From Hydrogenophaga sp. (GTDB lineage Bacteria; Pseudomonadota; Gammaproteobacteria; Burkholderiales; Burkholderiaceae_C), in NCBI RefSeq assembly GCF_014773545.1, contig NZ_SDDV01000002.1, positions 1 through 64,000 on the forward strand: a stretch of DNA of 64,000 nucleotides. Direction: 5' to 3'. Shown piece by piece: positions 16,898 to 27,799 of the stretch; position 1 is the first letter of the stretch, and every line of letters begins with the position of its first letter. The position numbers were made by a program, and so were the translations under genes. The notes below the pieces were generated by a model. The model saw only the letters and a list, made by a program, of their open reading frames with translations. It did no database searches and was not told where the DNA came from.

Positions 16898-18112
16898 ATG
16901 AGCTTCCAGCAAGGCCTCTCCGGCCTCAACAGCGCCAGCCGCAACCTCGACGTGATCGGCCACAACATTGCCAACGCCAATACCGTCGGCATGAAGGCCT
17001 CGCGGGCCGAATTCGCCGAGCTTTACGCCAGTTCGATCAACGCCTCCGGCGGCACCAACGTCGGCATCGGCGTCACCGTTGCCGCCACCACGCAGATGTT
17101 CACCCAGGGCAACATCACCGTCACCGGCAACGAGCTCGATGTGGCCATCAACGGCAACGGTTTTTTTGAGCTGACCATGCCCAACGGCGCCATGGCCTAC
17201 AGCCGCTCGGGCCTGTTCAAGCTCAACAACGAGGGGCAGGTGGTCACCAACCTGGGCGGCCAACTCATGGGCTACCCAACCGACGAGCAGGGCACGCGGC
17301 TGAGCTTCACCACCCAGCCGCTGGGCTTGCCCACTGGCGGGCCGATCCCGGCGCGCCAGACCAGCCGCATCGAGGCCGAATTCAACCTCGATGCGCGCGC
17401 GCCAGTGGCCGCCAGCGCGGTGCCACCGACGCCGCTGACCAAGTACGGCACCTCGGTGATTGCATACGACCCGCAGGGGCTGGAAATTCCGGTCGGGCTG
17501 GCGTTCGAGAAAATCGGCCTCAACCGCTGGAACGTGTACACCAGCGTCAACGGCAGCAGCCCGGGCGCATCCACCCCCTTTGTGCTGGAGTTCAACACCG
17601 ACGGCACCCTCAGCCCGGCCTCGGTGGTGCCGCCGCTGACGCTGAGCTCGCCCAACAACCCGGCGCTGACTTTTCCGGTCACGCTCGATCTGGGCCGTGT
17701 GACGCAGTTCGGTGTCGCTTTTGCCGTCAACAACCTGCAGCAAGACGGCTACCGTCCGGGCGAATTCACCGGCCTGAAGATCAACGAGGGCGGCATCATC
17801 ACGGCCAGCTATTCAAACGGCCAGACCCGCGCCGCCGGCCAGATCGCGCTGGTCAATTTCCGCAACGTACAAGGCCTGCAGCCAACCGGCAACGGCAACT
17901 GGGCCGCCACGCACGCCACCGGCGAACCCATGCACGGCGCGCCCGGCGAGGGCAAATTGGGCGTTCTGCGCTCAGGGGCGCTGGAAGACTCGAACGTTGA
18001 CATCACCAGCGAATTGGTCAACATGATGGTCGCGCAGCGCGCCTACCAGGCCAACGCGCAGTCGATCCGAACCCAGGATCAGGTGCTCAGCACGCTGCTG
18101 AACATGCGCTGA
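16898..18112 (+). CDS. flgE: Flagellar hook protein FlgE
   Basis: The 404-residue hook subunit. It starts MSFQQGLSGLNSASRNLDVI with the GHNIANANTVG rod/hook motif and ends DSNVDITSELVNMMVAQRAY, QANAQSIRTQDQVL. AGAAAGGA stands 9 nt upstream of the ATG. Confidence 0.97.
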   Translation: MSFQQGLSGLNSASRNLDVIGHNIANANTVGMKASRAEFAELYASSINASGGTNVGIGVTVAATTQMFTQGNITVTGNELDVAINGNGFFELTMPNGAMAYSRSGLFKLNNEGQVVTNLGGQLMGYPTDEQGTRLSFTTQPLGLPTGGPIPARQTSRIEAEFNLDARAPVAASAVPPTPLTKYGTSVIAYDPQGLEIPVGLAFEKIGLNRWNVYTSVNGSSPGASTPFVLEFNTDGTLSPASVVPPLTLSSPNNPALTFPVTLDLGRVTQFGVAFAVNNLQQDGYRPGEFTGLKINEGGIITASYSNGQTRAAGQIALVNFRNVQGLQPTGNGNWAATHATGEPMHGAPGEGKLGVLRSGALEDSNVDITSELVNMMVAQRAYQANAQSIRTQDQVLSTLLNMR

Positions 18113-18155
18113 TGGCGTTTCGCACCGAACGCGCAAAAACCTCTGGGAGCCTGCC

Positions 18156-18893
18156 ATGGACCGCCTGATCTACACCGCCATGACCGGCGCCAGCGCAGCG
18201 CAGCACCGCCAGCAGTTGCTGGCGAACAACCTGGCCAACGCCTCCACGCCGGGGTTTCGCGCCGAACTATCGACCTTTCGCGCCGTCCCCATGCGCGGCG
18301 ACGGCGCCAGCACGCGCGTGTTTGCGCTCGAAGCCACGGCCGGGCATTCGGACGCGGCCGGCCCGATCAGCCACACCGGGCGCAAGCTGGATGTGGCCGC
18401 GCGCGGGGGTGCCTTTTTGGCCGTGCAAGGGCTGGACGGCACCGAAGCCTACAGCCGTGCTGGCGCGCTCGAGGTCAACGCCGACGGCACGCTGGTCAAC
18501 GCCGTGGGTTTGCCGGTGCTGAGCGACGCCGGGCCGCTGGTGGCGCCGGTGGGCGCGCAGATCGAGATTGCCGAAGACGGCACCGTCAGCGCGAGCGTGG
18601 CGGGCCAGCCGCCCGAATTGATCGGGCGCATCAAGCTCGTCACGCCCGACGCCGACAACCGCTTGCAGCGCGGCGGCGACGGCCTGTTTCGCGGCCCGCA
18701 AGCTGAACCCTTGCCGACCGATGCGACGGCTCGGCTGCAAAGCGGCGCCCTCGAGGGCAGCAACGTCAATCCGATCGAGGCCATGATCGGCATGATTGCC
18801 GTGGCGCGCCAGTTCGAGGCGCAAATGCGGCTGCTGCAAAACGCCGAAACCAATGACAGAACCGCCAGCCAGTTGCTCGGACTGGGCTCTTGA
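18156..18893 (+). CDS. flgF: Flagellar basal-body rod protein FlgF
   Basis: A 245-residue rod protein. N-terminus [20 protein letters not shown] with [18 protein letters not shown]-terminus [20 protein letters not shown]. Lies between flgE and flgG in the usual order. Confidence 0.95.
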   Translation: MDRLIYTAMTGASAAQHRQQLLANNLANASTPGFRAELSTFRAVPMRGDGASTRVFALEATAGHSDAAGPISHTGRKLDVAARGGAFLAVQGLDGTEAYSRAGALEVNADGTLVNAVGLPVLSDAGPLVAPVGAQIEIAEDGTVSASVAGQPPELIGRIKLVTPDADNRLQRGGDGLFRGPQAEPLPTDATARLQSGALEGSNVNPIEAMIGMIAVARQFEAQMRLLQNAETNDRTASQLLGLGS

Positions 18894-18918
18894 TTCCCCC
18901 TTTTTTTCGGAGCACGCC

Positions 18919-19701
18919 ATGATCAATTCACTGTGGATTTCCAAAACCGGCATGCAGGCCCAGCAGACCCAGTTGGACGTGATCGCCAACAACCTGGCCA
19001 ACACCTCGACCAACGGCTTCAAGCGCGCGCACGCGGTGTTCGAAGACCTGATGTACCAGAACCTGCGCCAGGTGGGCGCCAACAGCGCCGAGCAAAGCGA
19101 GCTGCCCACCGGGCTGCAACTGGGTCTGGGCGTGCGCACGGTGGCGACCTCGCGCTCGTTTGCCCAGGGCAGCTTGCAGCAGTCGGGCAATCACCTCGAT
19201 CTGGCGATCAACGGCAGCGGCTTCTTGCCCGTCACCATGCCCGACGGCAGCACCGGCTACACGCGCGACGGCAGCCTGCAACTCGACGCGCAGGGCCGCA
19301 TGGTCACCTCCAGCGGCTACCCGCTGACGGCGGGCATCACCATCCCGGCCGAGGCGCAAAGCATCACCGTCTCGACCGACGGCGTGGTCTCGGTCAAGCT
19401 GCCGGGCAATGCAGCGCCCTCGGTGGTGGGCAATATCGAGCTGGCCAACTTCATCAACCCGGCCGGCCTGGAGCCGCGCGGCCAGAACCTGTTTGCCGAG
19501 AGCCTGGCATCGGGCGCGCCGGTCAATGGCGCACCCGGCAGCGCCGGCATGGGCAATCTGATGCAGGGCTTTGTGGAAACGTCCAACGTCAACGTGGTGC
19601 AGGAGCTGGTGACCATGATCCAGACCCAGCGCGCCTACGAGATGAATTCAAAGGCGATCCAGACCTCCGACCAGATGCTGCAGCGCCTGGCGCAGCTTTG
19701 A
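18919..19701 (+). CDS. flgG: Flagellar distal rod protein FlgG
   Basis: A 260-residue distal rod subunit, the standard length. Starts [20 protein letters not shown] with [20 protein letters not shown] and ends [40 protein letters not shown]. The start ATG follows TTCGGAGCACGCC; the open frame upstream overlaps flgF and is not used. Confidence 0.97.
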   Translation: MINSLWISKTGMQAQQTQLDVIANNLANTSTNGFKRAHAVFEDLMYQNLRQVGANSAEQSELPTGLQLGLGVRTVATSRSFAQGSLQQSGNHLDLAINGSGFLPVTMPDGSTGYTRDGSLQLDAQGRMVTSSGYPLTAGITIPAEAQSITVSTDGVVSVKLPGNAAPSVVGNIELANFINPAGLEPRGQNLFAESLASGAPVNGAPGSAGMGNLMQGFVETSNVNVVQELVTMIQTQRAYEMNSKAIQTSDQMLQRLAQL

Positions 19702-19750
19702 TCGACGGCCTGAGCGCCGCGCGACCCATCGCACGAGCCGGGAGACACGC

Positions 19751-20434
19751 ATGAAACCACAACACCTTCGCCTTGTTCTGCTGCTGCCGCTGGCCTGGCT
19801 GCTAAGCGGCTGCGAGACCTTGCAGCGCACGCCCCAGGTCGATGTGCTGCCGGTTACGCCGGTGCAATTTGCCGCCGCGCCAGCGGCCGCGCCGGCCAAC
19901 GGCAGCCTGTTTCATGCGGCAAGCTTTCGACCCGCGTTTGAAGACCCGCGCGCGCGCTTGCCGGGCGATAGCCTGACGATCCAGATCACCGAGCGCATCA
20001 ACGCGCGCCAGAGCTCGTCGGCCTCGATCGAGCGCAGCGCCAACGCAGAGGCCAGCGTGGCGGGGCTGCCGTTTTTGCGCGCACCCTTGCTCGGCCGGCT
20101 CGACATTGGCGCCGATTCGTCCAACAGCTTTGAAGGCCAGGGCAGAACCGAGAGCGTCAACCGCTTCGAGGGCTCGATCACCGCCACCGTGCTCGAAGTG
20201 CTGCCCAACGGCCATCTGGTGGTGGCCGGCGAAAAGCAGATTGGTGTCAACCAGAACGTCGATGTGCTGCGTTTTTCCGGCACCGTCGATCCGCGCCAGA
20301 TCCGTCCCGGCAACGTGGTGTCATCGACCCAGGTCGCCCAAGCGCGCGTCGAGTCGCGCGGGCGCGGCGCCCAGGGCGAAGCGCTCGCCATGGGCTGGTT
20401 GGCGCGCTTCTTTTTGAGTGTGCTGCCGTTCTGA
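19751..20434 (+). CDS. flgH: Flagellar L-ring lipoprotein FlgH
   Basis: A 227-residue outer-membrane L-ring subunit. Lipoprotein signal LLLPLAWLLSGCETLQ with lipobox cysteine at about residue 21. Conserved blocks: LPGDSLTIQITERINA, ITATVLEVLPNGHLVVAGEK and FSGTVDPRQIRPGNVVSSTQ, VAQARVES. Confidence 0.96.
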   Translation: MKPQHLRLVLLLPLAWLLSGCETLQRTPQVDVLPVTPVQFAAAPAAAPANGSLFHAASFRPAFEDPRARLPGDSLTIQITERINARQSSSASIERSANAEASVAGLPFLRAPLLGRLDIGADSSNSFEGQGRTESVNRFEGSITATVLEVLPNGHLVVAGEKQIGVNQNVDVLRFSGTVDPRQIRPGNVVSSTQVAQARVESRGRGAQGEALAMGWLARFFLSVLPF

Positions 20435-20445
20435 GGCGCCGTAGC

Positions 20446-21624
20446 ATGAACGCCATGACTGCCATGACTGCAATGAACCCGAAACCCACATCTGGTGGAC
20501 CACTCGGCGCACGCCGGGCCCTGGCAGCAGTCTGGCTGTTGCTGCTTCTGCTGTCGGGCCTGGTGCAGACGGCCGCCGCGCAGACCATTCGCATCAAGGA
20601 CATTGCCGCCGTGCAGGGCGTGCGCAGCAACCAGTTGATTGGCTATGGGCTGGTGGTGGGCTTGGACGGCAGCGGCGACCAGAGCACCCAAATGCCCTAC
20701 ACCGCGCAGAGCATGAACAATTTTTTGCAGCAGTACGGTCTGACGCTGCCCGCCGGCGCCAGCATGCAGCTCAAAAACGTAGCGGCGGTGCTGGTGACGG
20801 CGCAACTGCCGGCCTTTGCGCAGCCGGGGCAGCACATCGACATTACCGTCTCTTCGATCGGCAACGCCAAGTCGCTGCGCGGCGGCACCTTGATCAAGAC
20901 GCCGCTGCGCGGGGCCGACGGTGAAATTTACGCGCTGGCCCAGGGCAGCTTGCTGGTGGGCGGCGCTGGCGCGGCGGCCGCCGGTGGCCGGGTGCAGATC
21001 AACCACCTGAGTGTGGGCCGCATTCCTGGCGGCGCGCAGGTCGAACGCGCGGTGCCGAACGCCTTTGCGCTGGGCCAGACGATAGACCTCGGGCTCAACG
21101 CGGCCGACTTCCAGACCGCCAGCCGCGTCACCGAAGCCATCAACCGCCAATTGGGCGCGGGCACGGCCAGTGCCGTCGATGGCCGCGTCGTGCGCCTGCG
21201 CGCACCGGCCGACCCGAACGCGCGCGTGGGTTTTCTGGCCGCGGTAGAAGACATCCGGCTCGAAGCCAGCGTGCCGGTGGCGCGCGTGATCGTCAACGCG
21301 CGCACCGGCTCCATTGTGCTCAACCAAGCGGTCGCGCTCGGCCCGGTGGCGGTGGCGCACGGCAACCTGACGGTGGTCATCACCGCGCGCCCGATCGTCG
21401 TTCAGCCGCCACCGTTTTCACCCGGCGAAACCGTGGTGGTTGAACAAGCCCACATCCAAGTCGGGCAGGAAGGCGGCGCGATGGTGCAACTGCCTGCCGC
21501 CGCCCAGTTGTCCGAAGTGGTGCGGGCGCTCAATTCGCTCGGTGCCACGCCGCAGGACTTGCTGGTCATTTTGCAAGCGATCAAGGCCTCGGGCGCCATG
21601 ACGGCCGAGCTGGAGATCATCTGA
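20446..21624 (+). CDS. flgI: Flagellar P-ring protein FlgI
   Basis: A 392-residue periplasmic ring protein. A signal peptide (residues about 24-45, ending QTAAAQTIRIKDIA) is followed by the family start VQGVRSNQLIGYGLVVGLDG; the C-terminus reads LSEVVRALNSLGATPQDLLV. The N-terminus MNAMTAMTAMNPKP comes from three near-identical ATGAC(T/C)GC(C/A) units, so ATG 20473 (MNPKPTS) may be the true start. Confidence 0.95.
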   Translation: MNAMTAMTAMNPKPTSGGPLGARRALAAVWLLLLLLSGLVQTAAAQTIRIKDIAAVQGVRSNQLIGYGLVVGLDGSGDQSTQMPYTAQSMNNFLQQYGLTLPAGASMQLKNVAAVLVTAQLPAFAQPGQHIDITVSSIGNAKSLRGGTLIKTPLRGADGEIYALAQGSLLVGGAGAAAAGGRVQINHLSVGRIPGGAQVERAVPNAFALGQTIDLGLNAADFQTASRVTEAINRQLGAGTASAVDGRVVRLRAPADPNARVGFLAAVEDIRLEASVPVARVIVNARTGSIVLNQAVALGPVAVAHGNLTVVITARPIVVQPPPFSPGETVVVEQAHIQVGQEGGAMVQLPAAAQLSEVVRALNSLGATPQDLLVILQAIKASGAMTAELEII

Positions 21625-21637
21625 GCTGAGCACGACC

Positions 21638-22522
21638 ATGAACCTAGCTGCACTGTCAACCCGCGGCCTGGCGGCCGACCCGAACTCGCTCAACGCGCTG
21701 CGCTTTGGCAGCGGCGCGGCGGGCGGCACCGACAAGGCCACGCTGAAAGAGGCGGCGCGCCAGTTCGAGTCGCTGTTCATGCGCGAGATCATCAAAAGCA
21801 TGCGCGAGGCGACACAAAAATCCGGCCTGATGGACGGCGCCGGCAGCGAACTCGGCACCGACTTGCTGGACCAGCAGTTCGCGCTGCAACTCTCGGGCCT
21901 GCCCGGCGGCCTGTCGGACGCCATCGTGCGCCAATTGAGTCGCCAGATTCAGCCCGAGGCAGCGCCTGCGGCCCAGCAGGCGGCGCTGGGCGCCGTCATC
22001 CCGAGTTTCGATGTCAGCACGGTCGCGCGCGCCGGCAGCGCCGGTGCACGCCAGGCCAGTTTCGTGGCGCAGCACAGTCAGGTGGCCGCTGCCGTGGCGC
22101 GCGAGTCTGGCATTCCGGCCAGCTTCATGATAGGCAAGGCCGGACACGAAACCGGCTGGGGCCGCAGCCAAATCCGTCATGCCGACGGCTCGCCCTCGTT
22201 CAATCTGTTCGGCATCAAGGCCACCGGAGGCTGGCGCGGCGCGGTGGCCGAGATCGTCACCACCGAATACATCGACGGTCAGCCGCGCAAGGTAGTCGAT
22301 CGTTTTCGCGCCTACGATTCCTATGCCGAGTCGTTTCGCGACTACGCGCGCCTGATCGGCAACAGCCCGCGCTACGAGCGGGTGATGGAGCAACTGGGGT
22401 CGGTGCAAGGGTTTTCCCACAGCGTGCAGCAGGCCGGTTACGCCACCGACCCGCGTTACGCGGAAAAACTCAGCCGCTCGATCAACCTGGTGCTCAACCT
22501 CAAGCGCGGTATGGCCTCATGA
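21638..22522 (+). CDS. flgJ: Peptidoglycan hydrolase / rod cap FlgJ
   Basis: A 294-residue two-domain protein. The N-terminal rod-capping domain contains LKEAARQFESLFMREIIKSM and LDQQFALQLSGLPGGLSDAI. The C-terminal glucosaminidase (GH73-type) domain starts at about residue 150 and holds the catalytic glutamate in GKAGHETGWGRSQ (about residue 172) plus FNLFGIKA. It digests peptidoglycan to let the rod pass. Confidence 0.96.
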   Translation: MNLAALSTRGLAADPNSLNALRFGSGAAGGTDKATLKEAARQFESLFMREIIKSMREATQKSGLMDGAGSELGTDLLDQQFALQLSGLPGGLSDAIVRQLSRQIQPEAAPAAQQAALGAVIPSFDVSTVARAGSAGARQASFVAQHSQVAAAVARESGIPASFMIGKAGHETGWGRSQIRHADGSPSFNLFGIKATGGWRGAVAEIVTTEYIDGQPRKVVDRFRAYDSYAESFRDYARLIGNSPRYERVMEQLGSVQGFSHSVQQAGYATDPRYAEKLSRSINLVLNLKRGMAS

Positions 22523-22566
22523 GTCGGGCCCTGCAACACGCGCGCATGCACTCTGGACGCTAGAAC

Positions 22567-24477
22567 ATGTCAACCGCCCTCAACATCGGCGCACGCGCGC
22601 TCAACGTCAACTTGAGCACGCTGCAAGTCATTGGTCACAACATCGCCAACGCCAACACGGCGGGCTATTCGCGCCAGTCGGTGCAATTGCAGAGCGCAGG
22701 CCATCACATGCAGGGTGGCAATTTCTTTGGCAAGGGGGTCGAGATCGGCAGCGTCACGCGCGCCCACGACAGCCATCTGACGCGCGAAGCGCAATTGGCG
22801 CGCTCGGTGGCGGCGGCCGACGCCGAGCGCCTGCAGCGGCTGCAGCAGCTCGAGCAGCTCTTTCCCACCGGCAGCCAGGGCCTGGGCGCGTCACTCAATG
22901 GCATGCTCAACGCCTGGGCTGACGTGGCTGCCGCGCCGGCCAACCTGTCCGCGCGCGTGGTCGCGCTCGGGCGCGGCCACGAACTGGCGGGCCGGTTGCG
23001 CGAGAGCGCATCCGGCATCGACCAACTGGCGCACAGCAGTCAGCAGCACATGCAAAACACGGTTCAGACGGTCAACCGGCTGGCGCAGGACATCGCCCGG
23101 GTGAACCAGCGGCTGATCGAAAACCAGGGCAACAGCGGTGCGCCGAACGACCTGCTCGACCAGCGCGAGCACCTGCTCGGCCAGCTCAGCCAGCAGGTGC
23201 AAATCAGCACCGTGGCGGCTGACGACGGCAGCCTGAGCGTGTTCGTGGCGGGCAGCCAGCCGCTGGTGCTGGGCCAGAGCGCCAGCAGCCTGGCCACCAC
23301 CCGCGACGGCAGCGACAGTTCGCGCCTGCGCATCTCCTTCGTCCAGGCCGGCAGTGCGCTGGAATTGGGCGATGACGCCATCGGCGGCCAGCTCGGCGGC
23401 CTGCTCGGTTTTTTGGGGCAAGACGTGCCGCAGATGCAAAACCAGTTGGGCCGCATGGCGCTGGCGCTCAGCAGCCAGGTCAATACCCAGCACCGGCTGG
23501 GCCTGGATGTGCGCGGCGGCGCCGGAGTCGATTTCTTCGTGCCGGCGCCAGCGGTGCAGGGCATGGCGGCGGCGGGCAACGGCGGCAGCGCGCAGATCAG
23601 CGCCAGCGTCGGCAACCCCAGCGCGCTTCAGGCCTCGGACTACCAGCTCCATTTTGAAGCCGCTGGCGTGCGCCTGACCCGCTTGTCCGACGGCAGCAGC
23701 CAGTCGTTTGCCGGCCTGCCGGCCGATTTCGACGGGTTGCGCTTCGAGTCGCCGACCGGGACTGCCGTCGTCGGCGACCGTTTCTTGGTCCGGCCGTACG
23801 TCGAGGTGGCGCGCAATCTGCAAGTCGCCCTGGGTGCGCCCGAGCAACTGGCCGCTGCCAGTCCGGTACACATCACGCCCGCTGGCGCCAACCGCGACGG
23901 GCTGGCGGTCGAGCGCTTGTACGCGGTAGCGCCGTCGCCCCATTTGACCGACCCGGTCACGCTGACTTTCTTGGCCGACGGCAGCTTCAGCGCCACGGGC
24001 CTGGGGCCAAACAACCCGGCGCCCGACAACCCCGGCCCGCCGCCCAGCTACAACTTCACGCCGGGCCAGCCCTTGTTGTTCAACGGCTGGAGCCTGACGC
24101 TGCGCGGCAGTCCCAACGCGGGCGACAGTTTCACCCTGGCCGCCAGCCCGGTCGGCAGCACGAAGCAAAATGCCGGCAACGCCGACGCCGTGCTGGCGCT
24201 GCGCGAGCGCGCCAGTTTTGACGGCGTGGCCCTGTCCGACGGCTACAGCAGCTTGCTTTCGGTGCTGGGCACCCAGGTGCAGAGCGCGCAGTTCGCCAGC
24301 GGCTTTTCGGCCCAGATCGCGCGCAGCAGCGAAAACGCGCGCGCCGCCGTTGCCGGCGTCAACCTGGACGAAGAAGCCGCCCGTTTGCTGCAATTTCAGC
24401 AGGCCTATCAGGCATCGGCCAAATTTTTGCAAATCGCACAAAGCACGTTTGACACCTTGCTGCAAACCATACGCTAA
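22567..24477 (+). CDS. flgK: Flagellar hook-associated protein 1 FlgK
   Basis: A 636-residue hook-filament junction protein. N-terminus LNVNLSTLQVIGHNIANANT, AGYSRQSVQL; C-terminus GVNLDEEAARLLQFQQAYQA, SAKFLQIAQSTFDTLLQTIR. It is secreted through the flagellar export apparatus with FlgN as chaperone. 44 bp after flgJ. Confidence 0.96.
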   Translation: MSTALNIGARALNVNLSTLQVIGHNIANANTAGYSRQSVQLQSAGHHMQGGNFFGKGVEIGSVTRAHDSHLTREAQLARSVAAADAERLQRLQQLEQLFPTGSQGLGASLNGMLNAWADVAAAPANLSARVVALGRGHELAGRLRESASGIDQLAHSSQQHMQNTVQTVNRLAQDIARVNQRLIENQGNSGAPNDLLDQREHLLGQLSQQVQISTVAADDGSLSVFVAGSQPLVLGQSASSLATTRDGSDSSRLRISFVQAGSALELGDDAIGGQLGGLLGFLGQDVPQMQNQLGRMALALSSQVNTQHRLGLDVRGGAGVDFFVPAPAVQGMAAAGNGGSAQISASVGNPSALQASDYQLHFEAAGVRLTRLSDGSSQSFAGLPADFDGLRFESPTGTAVVGDRFLVRPYVEVARNLQVALGAPEQLAAASPVHITPAGANRDGLAVERLYAVAPSPHLTDPVTLTFLADGSFSATGLGPNNPAPDNPGPPPSYNFTPGQPLLFNGWSLTLRGSPNAGDSFTLAASPVGSTKQNAGNADAVLALRERASFDGVALSDGYSSLLSVLGTQVQSAQFASGFSAQIARSSENARAAVAGVNLDEEAARLLQFQQAYQASAKFLQIAQSTFDTLLQTIR

Positions 24478-24497
24478 GTCCAGCCAGGAATCGCATC

Positions 24498-25715
24498 ATG
24501 AGAGTTGCCACCGCCAACAGCTACGACCAGACCATTGCCCACCTGATGCAGCGCCAGACCGAACTGGTCGCGCAGCAAGAACGCATCTCCAGCGGCAAGC
24601 GCGTGCAGCGCGCCAGCGACGACCCGGTGGCCGCCGTGTTGGCCGAGACGGCGCAAAACCGCATCGCGCGCGTGCAGGCCGATCTGCGCGCGCTCGAGGC
24701 CTCGCGCACCAGTCTGGCGCAGGCCGAGAGCGCGCTGGGCGAGTCGGGCGATCTGATCCAGCAGGCGCGCGAGCTGATGCTTTCGGCTGGCAACCCGACG
24801 CTGGGCGAGCGCGCGCGCGCAGACCTGGCGCTCAGTCTGAGCGGCCTGCGCGAGCAGATGCTGGCACTGGCGAACCGGCAAGACAGCGCCGGGCGCACCC
24901 TGTTTGGCGGCCTGGGCGGCTCGTCCACGCCCTTTGTCGAGGTGTTCGGACCGAGTGCCAGCGGCGTGCGTTTCGATGGCCTGCCCGGACAGGCGGCCGC
25001 TGGCAAGCACAGCTTGCCGCAGGCGCTCGACGGCCAAGCGATCTGGATGCGTCTGCCGCAGGGCAACGGCAGCTTCACCATCAGCCAGGCAGCCGGCAAC
25101 AGCGGCGGCGCGCGCACCGACATTGGCCGGGTCAGCAACCCCAGCGCCCTCAGCGGCCAGCACTACAGCCTGAGTTTTGCCGAGGTCGGTGGCGTCATGC
25201 AGTACAGCGTGCGCAACACCAGCACCGCCAGCCCGGTGGCGGGCCAGACCGATATGCCGTTCCGCGCTGGCAGCACGGTCGAGTTTGACGGCATGGCGTT
25301 CCAGTTGCACGGCAACCCGGCCGCTGGCGACCGCATCGAGATCGCCCCGGTGGGCGGGCCGACCGACATCTTTCAGGTGCTGCAAAACACCATGGATGCG
25401 CTGCGCTACACGGGGCCAGCCCAGGGCGCGCGCCTGAGCCACGAATTGGCGCGCGCCCTGACCGAGCTCGACGCCGGCCTCGACCGCGTGCTGCAGGCAC
25501 GCAGCCAGGCCGGCGACTGGCTCAATCGTGCCGATAGCTTGCAAGCGCTGCTGAGCGATCGATCGGTTGCGCACCAAACCGAGCAGGCCAGGCTGGAAGA
25601 CCTGGACATGGTGCAGGGCATCTCGGACTTCCAGCGCCAGCAAATCGGCCTCGACGCCGCGCTCAAGTCCTACGCCCAGGTGCAACGCCTGTCGCTGTTC
25701 CAGCATATTGGCTGA
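24498..25715 (+). CDS. flgL: Flagellar hook-associated protein 3 FlgL
   Basis: A 405-residue junction protein with flagellin-like ends. N-terminus MRVATANSYDQTIAHLMQRQ, with RISSGKRVQRASDDPVAAV; C-terminus LEDLDMVQGISDFQRQQIGL, DAALKSYAQVQRLSLFQHIG. Last gene of the flg operon, 20 bp after flgK. Confidence 0.96.
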   Translation: MRVATANSYDQTIAHLMQRQTELVAQQERISSGKRVQRASDDPVAAVLAETAQNRIARVQADLRALEASRTSLAQAESALGESGDLIQQARELMLSAGNPTLGERARADLALSLSGLREQMLALANRQDSAGRTLFGGLGGSSTPFVEVFGPSASGVRFDGLPGQAAAGKHSLPQALDGQAIWMRLPQGNGSFTISQAAGNSGGARTDIGRVSNPSALSGQHYSLSFAEVGGVMQYSVRNTSTASPVAGQTDMPFRAGSTVEFDGMAFQLHGNPAAGDRIEIAPVGGPTDIFQVLQNTMDALRYTGPAQGARLSHELARALTELDAGLDRVLQARSQAGDWLNRADSLQALLSDRSVAHQTEQARLEDLDMVQGISDFQRQQIGLDAALKSYAQVQRLSLFQHIG

Positions 25716-25744
25716 GGGGCAGACGCCCAGGGGAGGAAAAACAC

Positions 25745-26980
25745 ATGAACCACAGCGTACTCGCCAGCGTGCTGCTGAGTTACCAGCCGGTCTGGAGCGC
25801 GGCGCGTCAGCTTGCCGCCGTGCGGCTGCGGGTGCAGACGCTGCCGCAGGCGGCCATCAATGCCAGCCACCTGCTGGAATTGCTGGGGAACGACTGGCCG
25901 GCCGCCGCGCCGGTACTGATCGTCGCGCTGGATGCGCCAGCGCTGTTGCAGCAGGCGCTGGCCTGCGCGCCGGTGCACAACACCTGGCTCGAGGTGCCGC
26001 ACGCGCTGTTTCAAAATCCCGACACCCAGGCCCGGCTGGCGCTGGCTGCACGCAGCGGCCACCGCTTGCTGCGCCAGACCGACTTGGCCCATGCAGGCAG
26101 TGAAGACAGCTTGCCGGTGCCGGCACGCGGTCTGCTGCAATTGCGGCCGCAAGACGCAGATGAGTTGTTGCACGCCGCCGCAGTCGGCGCGCCGCCGCCG
26201 CACCCGGCCTGGCTGGCCGGGCACCTGCTGGCGGGCGTATCGACGCAGGCGCTGGCGGCACATTGTCTGGATCGGGCCGCTGCCTGGGGCTTGCTGGGCT
26301 GGCCAGAAAATGACGTGCTGCACGCGCACCGCCAGCAGACGATGGGTTGCGCTGCGGATGTGATCGCGCAGATTCGCCAGGCGATCGAGGCCGAGAGCTC
26401 GCTCGAACACCTGGAGCGGCTGGTGCGGCAAGACCCGGTGCTGGCCTACCGCCTGTTGCTGCTGGTCAACTCGGCCGCTTACGGTCTGCGCCATGAGGTC
26501 GGATCGCTGCGCCATGCGCTCATGATGCTGGGCTTTAGCGCACTCGAGCGCTGGCTGCAGGATCAATTGCCCGGCAGCGAGGCCAACCCCGACCTGCACC
26601 CGGTGCGCTACGCCATGGTCATGCGCGCGCGCCTGGCGCAGCACCTGCTCGAGCCCGGTTCGGAAGACAACTTGCGCGCCGAAGTCTTCCTCACCGCCTT
26701 GTTTTCCCAACTCGACCGCTTGCTGTGCCGGCCGCTGGCCGAACTGCTCGACCAACTGCCCCTGTCGAGCCGCGTATTCGATGCCTTGCTGCGCAACAGC
26801 GGGCCGTATGGCCGCTTGCTCGAAGTGGCGCGCTTGCAGGGCGATCCCGAGCAAGCCTACCGCCTGCCCGAGGTTTGCGAGCAACTCGGCATCGGCCTCG
26901 AACACGGCAACCGGGCGCTGCTGCGCATGCTCGCGACCAGCCGCGACTACGCCAGCCCGCGCTCGCAGCGCCTGCTCTGA
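25745..26980 (+). CDS. HDOD domain signalling protein with a degenerate EAL-like N-terminus
   Basis: A 411-residue cytoplasmic protein of the YuxH type. The N-terminal half starts [20 protein letters not shown], the beginning of an EAL-like fold, but lacks the EAL motif and metal residues, so it is unlikely to cut c-di-GMP. The C-terminal HDOD domain (about 205-400) includes [49 protein letters not shown]. It begins 29 bp after flgL with an AGGAAAA ribosome site, so it may be co-transcribed with the flg operon and linked to motility signalling (inference). Confidence 0.85.
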   Translation: MNHSVLASVLLSYQPVWSAARQLAAVRLRVQTLPQAAINASHLLELLGNDWPAAAPVLIVALDAPALLQQALACAPVHNTWLEVPHALFQNPDTQARLALAARSGHRLLRQTDLAHAGSEDSLPVPARGLLQLRPQDADELLHAAAVGAPPPHPAWLAGHLLAGVSTQALAAHCLDRAAAWGLLGWPENDVLHAHRQQTMGCAADVIAQIRQAIEAESSLEHLERLVRQDPVLAYRLLLLVNSAAYGLRHEVGSLRHALMMLGFSALERWLQDQLPGSEANPDLHPVRYAMVMRARLAQHLLEPGSEDNLRAEVFLTALFSQLDRLLCRPLAELLDQLPLSSRVFDALLRNSGPYGRLLEVARLQGDPEQAYRLPEVCEQLGIGLEHGNRALLRMLATSRDYASPRSQRLL

Positions 26981-26999
26981 GCACCCGGGGCGCGCTAAC

Positions 27000-27767
27000 A
27001 TGGCGGCCATGACCGCTGCCGCAACCCGCACCCCACAGCACAGCAGCGCGCTGGTGCTGTTTTCTGGTGGACAAGACTCCACCACCTGCCTGGCACACGC
27101 GCTGGCGCGTTACCCACGGGTGGAAACGCTGGCCTTTGATTACGGCCAGCGCCACCGCATCGAATTGCAGGCGCGGCTGGAGGTGCTGCGCGCGCTGCGC
27201 CAGCACTTTGCGGCCTGGTCGGCGCGACTGGGCCAAGACCATGTGCTCGACCTGGCCGTGCTGGGCACAATCAGCGAAACCTCGCTCACGCGCGAGACGG
27301 CGTTTCAGGTCGAAGCCAGCGGCCTGCCCAATACCTTTGTGCCCGGGCGCAACCTCTTGTTTCTCACCCTGGCCGCCGCGCTGGCTTACCGGCGCGGCAT
27401 CCAGGTGATCGTCACCGGCGTGTGCGAAACCGATTATTCCGGCTACCCGGATTGCCGCGACGACAGCATGAAGGCCTTGCAAGTCGCCCTCACGCTCGGC
27501 ATGGACCGGCGTTTTTTGATCGAAACGCCGCTGATGTGGATCGACAAGGCCGACACCTGGCGCCTGGCCGAGCAACTCGGCGACGCCAGCGGCGTGGCCG
27601 GCGGAGGCGCTGCACTGGTCGAGCTGATTCAAGAGCACAGCCACAGTTGCTACCTCGGTGAGCGCGGACAGCGCCATGCCTGGGGCTACGGCTGCGGCGC
27701 TTGCCCGGCCTGCGAGCTGCGCGCGCGCGGCTGGGCCGCTTATGCGGCGGGTGGCGCCGGCGCCTGA
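27000..27767 (+). CDS. queC: 7-cyano-7-deazaguanine synthase
   Basis: QueC converts 7-carboxy-7-deazaguanine to preQ0 with ATP and ammonia, in queuosine biosynthesis. It has 255 residues. The PP-loop is [20 protein letters not shown]; other signatures are [34 protein letters not shown] and [13 protein letters not shown]; the C-terminal zinc site is [20 protein letters not shown] followed by AC. ATG 27000 is used; ATG 27009 is equally possible. Confidence 0.95.
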   Translation: MAAMTAAATRTPQHSSALVLFSGGQDSTTCLAHALARYPRVETLAFDYGQRHRIELQARLEVLRALRQHFAAWSARLGQDHVLDLAVLGTISETSLTRETAFQVEASGLPNTFVPGRNLLFLTLAAALAYRRGIQVIVTGVCETDYSGYPDCRDDSMKALQVALTLGMDRRFLIETPLMWIDKADTWRLAEQLGDASGVAGGGAALVELIQEHSHSCYLGERGQRHAWGYGCGACPACELRARGWAAYAAGGAGA

Positions 27768-27799
27768 GGCCGACGCCGGGGTCGGGTGGCTTGCCGCCC